Below, piece after piece: positions 61,746-64,000 of a stretch of DNA of 64,000 nucleotides. A program made the translations under genes and the position numbers. The stretch covers positions 323,587-387,586 of the forward strand of contig CAVUEF010000006.1 in assembly GCA_963740455.1 (NCBI GenBank), written 5' to 3'. Numbering within the stretch: position 1 is the first letter of the stretch; every line of letters starts with the position of its first letter. The stretch is from Paucibacter sp963740455 (lineage in GTDB: Bacteria > Pseudomonadota > Gammaproteobacteria > Burkholderiales > Burkholderiaceae_C). The notes beneath the pieces were generated by a model. That model did no database searches. It worked only from the letters and a program-made list of their open reading frames with translations, and was not told the DNA's origin.

Positions 61746-62094
61746 GAGCAGGAAAGCGCCTGGGCCGCGCTGCGCAACAACACGCTCGGCACCTATCACG
61801 CCGCGCTGGCAGCGGCCGAGGCAGGCGTCGATCGTTTTGTGCTGATCAGCACCGACAAGGCGGTGAACCCGACCAATGTGATGGGCGCCACCAAATGCGC
61901 GGCCGAGCTCGTCATCAGCCAGATGGCTTCGCAAGGACATGCAACCAAATTCATGGCCGTGCGCTTCGGCAACGTGTTGGGGTCGAGCGGCAGCGTCATC
62001 CCCAAGTTCAAAGAACAGATCGCCAAAGGCGGCCCAGTCACCGTCACGCACCCCGACATCACGCGCTATTTCATGACCATCCCCGAGGCCGCGC
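61746..62094 (+). pseudogene. wbpM internal fragment 2
   Basis: Aligns without gaps to 57111-57459 of wbpM (349 bp, codons about 382-497), with roughly 25 hand-counted mismatches, again mostly synonymous. One change (ATKCAAE for ATKRAAE) alters a conserved residue. It shares some variants with fragment 1 (gcaaccaaattc) against the full gene. The IS1634-like element begins 8 bp after its end and may have cut it. Confidence 0.92.
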
Positions 62095-62101
62095 TCCCGA
62101 G

Positions 62102-64000
62102 TTCGACACCAAACGCTGTAAGTGGTTGATTTGTATAGAGGTGGCCTTGTCGGCTGCCACTACAGCAAGGACATCTGGGGGTTTTGGATCGGTTTCTTGA
62201 TGCTCAGAGCGGCCAGCACGGTGGTCTGCTGGGCGTTGATGGTGGAGATGCCCGAGAGGGGCGGCGCCTGGTTGATGCGCACGCTGTGCCGCTGAATTCG
62301 CCGCAACTGCGCCAACGCCCTCTCGGGGCTCAGCTCGCTCTTGGCCAGCTTCAAACGGTGGCGCATCACGCGGTAGACGATCAGCGCCATGAAGCAAAGC
62401 ATCGCGTGCGCGCGGATGCGTTCGGGCAGGCGGTGGTAGACGGGGGCGATGTCGATCTCGGACTTCAGCACCCTGAAGCCGCGCTCGATGTCGGCCAGCG
62501 CCTTGTAGCGCTGCACCACCTCTTGCGGCGTCAAGTCGGGCACGTTGGTCACGAGCAGCAGCTTGCCGTCCATCAGCTCGGCCTGCGCCTTGGCCGCCTC
62601 ATCCACGGTATAGGTGAACAGCTCGCTCTTGAGGTCCACCTTCACAATCTTGGCCAGATGGGCCTCGCAGACCTCGTGATACAGACGCGCCTTGGCGCCG
62701 CTGTCAGAGAGCTTGCGGCCACGTGCGGTGACGCCGGCGTCCTGACCGTCAAGCTTGCCCGCCCACGCCTGCGCCTTGTTCTTCAGCGCCGCGATGCGCT
62801 CACTGCGCAACTGCGTCTGCTCACGAGCTCGCTCAGGGTGATGTGCCACGACCAGGCGCAGTTCGCGCCAGCGTGTCTCGTCGATGATCTCTTGCGTGGC
62901 CGCTCCAGCCTTGGCGTGAATGGCCTGCAACACGTCGGTGAACTCGCCGTAGCGCCGGCCTGGCACTGCCAGAATGAATTCCAGCGCTTGCCCACTGGGC
63001 AGCTTGATCTTGCCCAACTCGTCCATATTGTCCAGCGACAGGAGCCCGCGGTCGGCCACTACCACCAGCCGCTTGATGTGCGCGAAGCGCGCCAGCACCT
63101 TCCTGAGCGTGGGCAGCAAGGTCGGCGACTCGGCCTGGTTGCCATCGAACACCTCGTGGTAGATCGGCAGACCCTCTGCCGTCTGCACCACGCCGAGCAT
63201 GAACTGGCGTGCAATCACGCCCTCCTTGGCCATGCCGTAGCGGCGCACATCGCCACCCTGCTCACTCAGGCCCGCCGCGCGAATGGTCGTCAGGTCGTAG
63301 AACACCAACGAGAGGTCTTGATCGACCAAGGGACGCAACAGATCCGCGACCACCGCATCGACGCCGGCCTGATGGTCCATGAGTGCATCCATGGCGCGAA
63401 GCAATTGCTGGTGCGTCAGGGCGGCCGAATCCACCTCGGGAATGCTCACCGTCTCCAGCCAGCGCAGCACGCCGAGCTTGGAGTCCGCGTCACACAGGCG
63501 GTTGAAGACCATCACCCGCAGCGCATGCTCCACAGGCGTGGTATACCGTGCCTTGCGGAACACACCGGCCAGTCTGTCAAAGCCCAATTCGCGCCAGAGT
63601 TGATCGAGCGCCCAGACGTCACCCAAGGCAAGAGCGGATTCGAACTCGACCTGAGGAGGCGTGGCAGTGGCGGCCGGCAGGCCCTTGGCACGCAGCAAGC
63701 CGCCGAGCAAAGCATCAACGCCACCGCCGGATTCATCAAGTCGGCCAATCGTGGCGACGGTGCGCTGCCGGGGTTTGCCTTCCTCGTTGCGATAAGACTC
63801 AACGAGCTGAAGATAGCTGTGGCCGCCTGAACGAGTGAGCTTGATGAACATGCGGCAAGTGTAGCAACATGTTCAACACTTGCCAACACGCAATACAACA
63901 GACCTTGCCACTACACCAAAATTCAGGCACCAGATGCAAGTTGTTGATTTGATTGGGGCCACGCCTTCCAAATCAACGAAAAATGGGGTTTGGTGTCGAA
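62102..64000 (-). mobile_element. IS1634-family-like insertion sequence
   Basis: Terminal inverted repeats TTCGACACCAAAC at 62102-62114 and GTTTGGTGTCGAA at 63988-64000 match perfectly over 13 bp and frame one transposase gene. Subterminal GTTGATTTG motifs are also shared near both ends. Length is about 1.9 kb. The right end coincides with the window end, so the target-site duplication cannot be checked. Confidence 0.92.
62160..63851 (-). CDS. IS1634-like (IS4-superfamily) transposase
   Basis: A 563-residue DDE transposase that appears intact. It starts MFIKLTRSGGHSYLQLVESY, typical of IS1634-type proteins. The catalytic acids fit VFYDLTTIRA (first Asp, near residue 190), VVVADRGLLSLDN (second Asp, near 265), and the YREK-like ADIERGFRVLKSEIDI (Glu, near 460). 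An intact frame suggests the element is recent or active. Confidence 0.93.
   Translation of the reverse strand: MFIKLTRSGGHSYLQLVESYRNEEGKPRQRTVATIGRLDESGGGVDALLGGLLRAKGLPAATATPPQVEFESALALGDVWALDQLWRELGFDRLAGVFRKARYTTPVEHALRVMVFNRLCDADSKLGVLRWLETVSIPEVDSAALTHQQLLRAMDALMDHQAGVDAVVADLLRPLVDQDLSLVFYDLTTIRAAGLSEQGGDVRRYGMAKEGVIARQFMLGVVQTAEGLPIYHEVFDGNQAESPTLLPTLRKVLARFAHIKRLVVVADRGLLSLDNMDELGKIKLPSGQALEFILAVPGRRYGEFTDVLQAIHAKAGAATQEIIDETRWRELRLVVAHHPERAREQTQLRSERIAALKNKAQAWAGKLDGQDAGVTARGRKLSDSGAKARLYHEVCEAHLAKIVKVDLKSELFTYTVDEAAKAQAELMDGKLLLVTNVPDLTPQEVVQRYKALADIERGFRVLKSEIDIAPVYHRLPERIRAHAMLCFMALIVYRVMRHRLKLAKSELSPERALAQLRRIQRHSVRINQAPPLSGISTINAQQTTVLAALSIKKPIQNPQMSLL

Noticed and set aside
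61644..62129. Chimeric 161-codon open frame as a real gene
   Set aside because: Most of it is the wbpM fragment in the parental frame, flanked by unrelated sequence; it is a relic.
62184..63830. Plus-strand frame opposite the transposase
   Set aside because: No recognisable motifs; the minus strand carries a full DDE transposase.

Overview
The window looks like one contig from a high-GC betaproteobacterium of the order Burkholderiales. The evidence is the overall gene repertoire, GTG/TTG starts, frequent ATGA/GTGA stop-start overlaps, and two families of GC-rich palindromic repeats that I associate with that order. Genus cannot be assigned from sequence alone. CheR/CheD/CheB and a FlhG-like ATPase suggest a motile cell.

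Layout. 1-1.6 kb: 3' end of a type I restriction gene (hsdR) overlapping a YgjP-like metallopeptidase. 1.7-20 kb: housekeeping genes, namely a VOC protein, tRNA-Thr(CGU), pepN, prfB with an intact programmed +1 frameshift, a hydrolase, an acyl-CoA synthetase, an uncharacterised four-gene minus-strand operon (DUF2975-like, HTH, anchored protein, secreted protein), an aldo/keto reductase, ybaK, plsY, a RidA-like protein, a YrdC-like protein, an EamA transporter, rnm, recJ and its coupled upstream gene. 20-33.6 kb: a Tat-exported dienelactone hydrolase, a ZIP transporter, an unusual 76-bp tandem hairpin array beside uspA, sseA, cheB/cheD/cheR, a diguanylate cyclase coupled to flhG, smr, radC, fkpB, ispH, serS and tRNA-Ser(CGA). 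33.7-44.2 kb: an esterase, an ArnT-like glycosyltransferase, a DsrE-like protein, an M24 peptidase, a PAS/GGDEF sensor, glutaryl-CoA dehydrogenase and glucokinase.

44.3-57.8 kb is a surface-polysaccharide locus: wbpB-, wbpD- and wbpE-like genes for a 2,3-diacetamido sugar, a Wzx-like flippase, an acyltransferase, two GT4 glycosyltransferases, a second DegT aminotransferase, a PglC-like phosphoglycosyltransferase and a WbpM/PglF-like dehydratase. From 51.4 to 60.3 kb the locus is studded with small toxin-antitoxin modules: RelE/XRE, MntA/HepT, a second MntA with only an 18-codon HEPN stub, HigBA, a second RelE/XRE, and MqsRA. Two internal fragments of wbpM (about 350 bp each) and a higA fragment lie among them. 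A DUF4143-type ATPase and an IS1634-like element close the window, and the IS terminal repeat ends exactly at base 64000. This mosaic is the most interesting part of the window. Several modules share one promoter layout: a -10 box only 6-7 nt before the toxin ATG (so a leaderless transcript is predicted), often with a perfect palindrome overlapping it.

Quality warning. About fourteen single-base indels can be inferred, thirteen of them between 33 and 51.6 kb. They interrupt serS (twice), an esterase, arnT-like, a PAS/GGDEF gene, gcdH (a compensated pair), glk (twice), an acyltransferase, a glycosyltransferase (twice) and a toxin; the one outlier is in the gene upstream of recJ. Two fall in an essential tRNA-synthetase gene and nearly all look like one missing base, so I read most as consensus errors rather than true pseudogenes.
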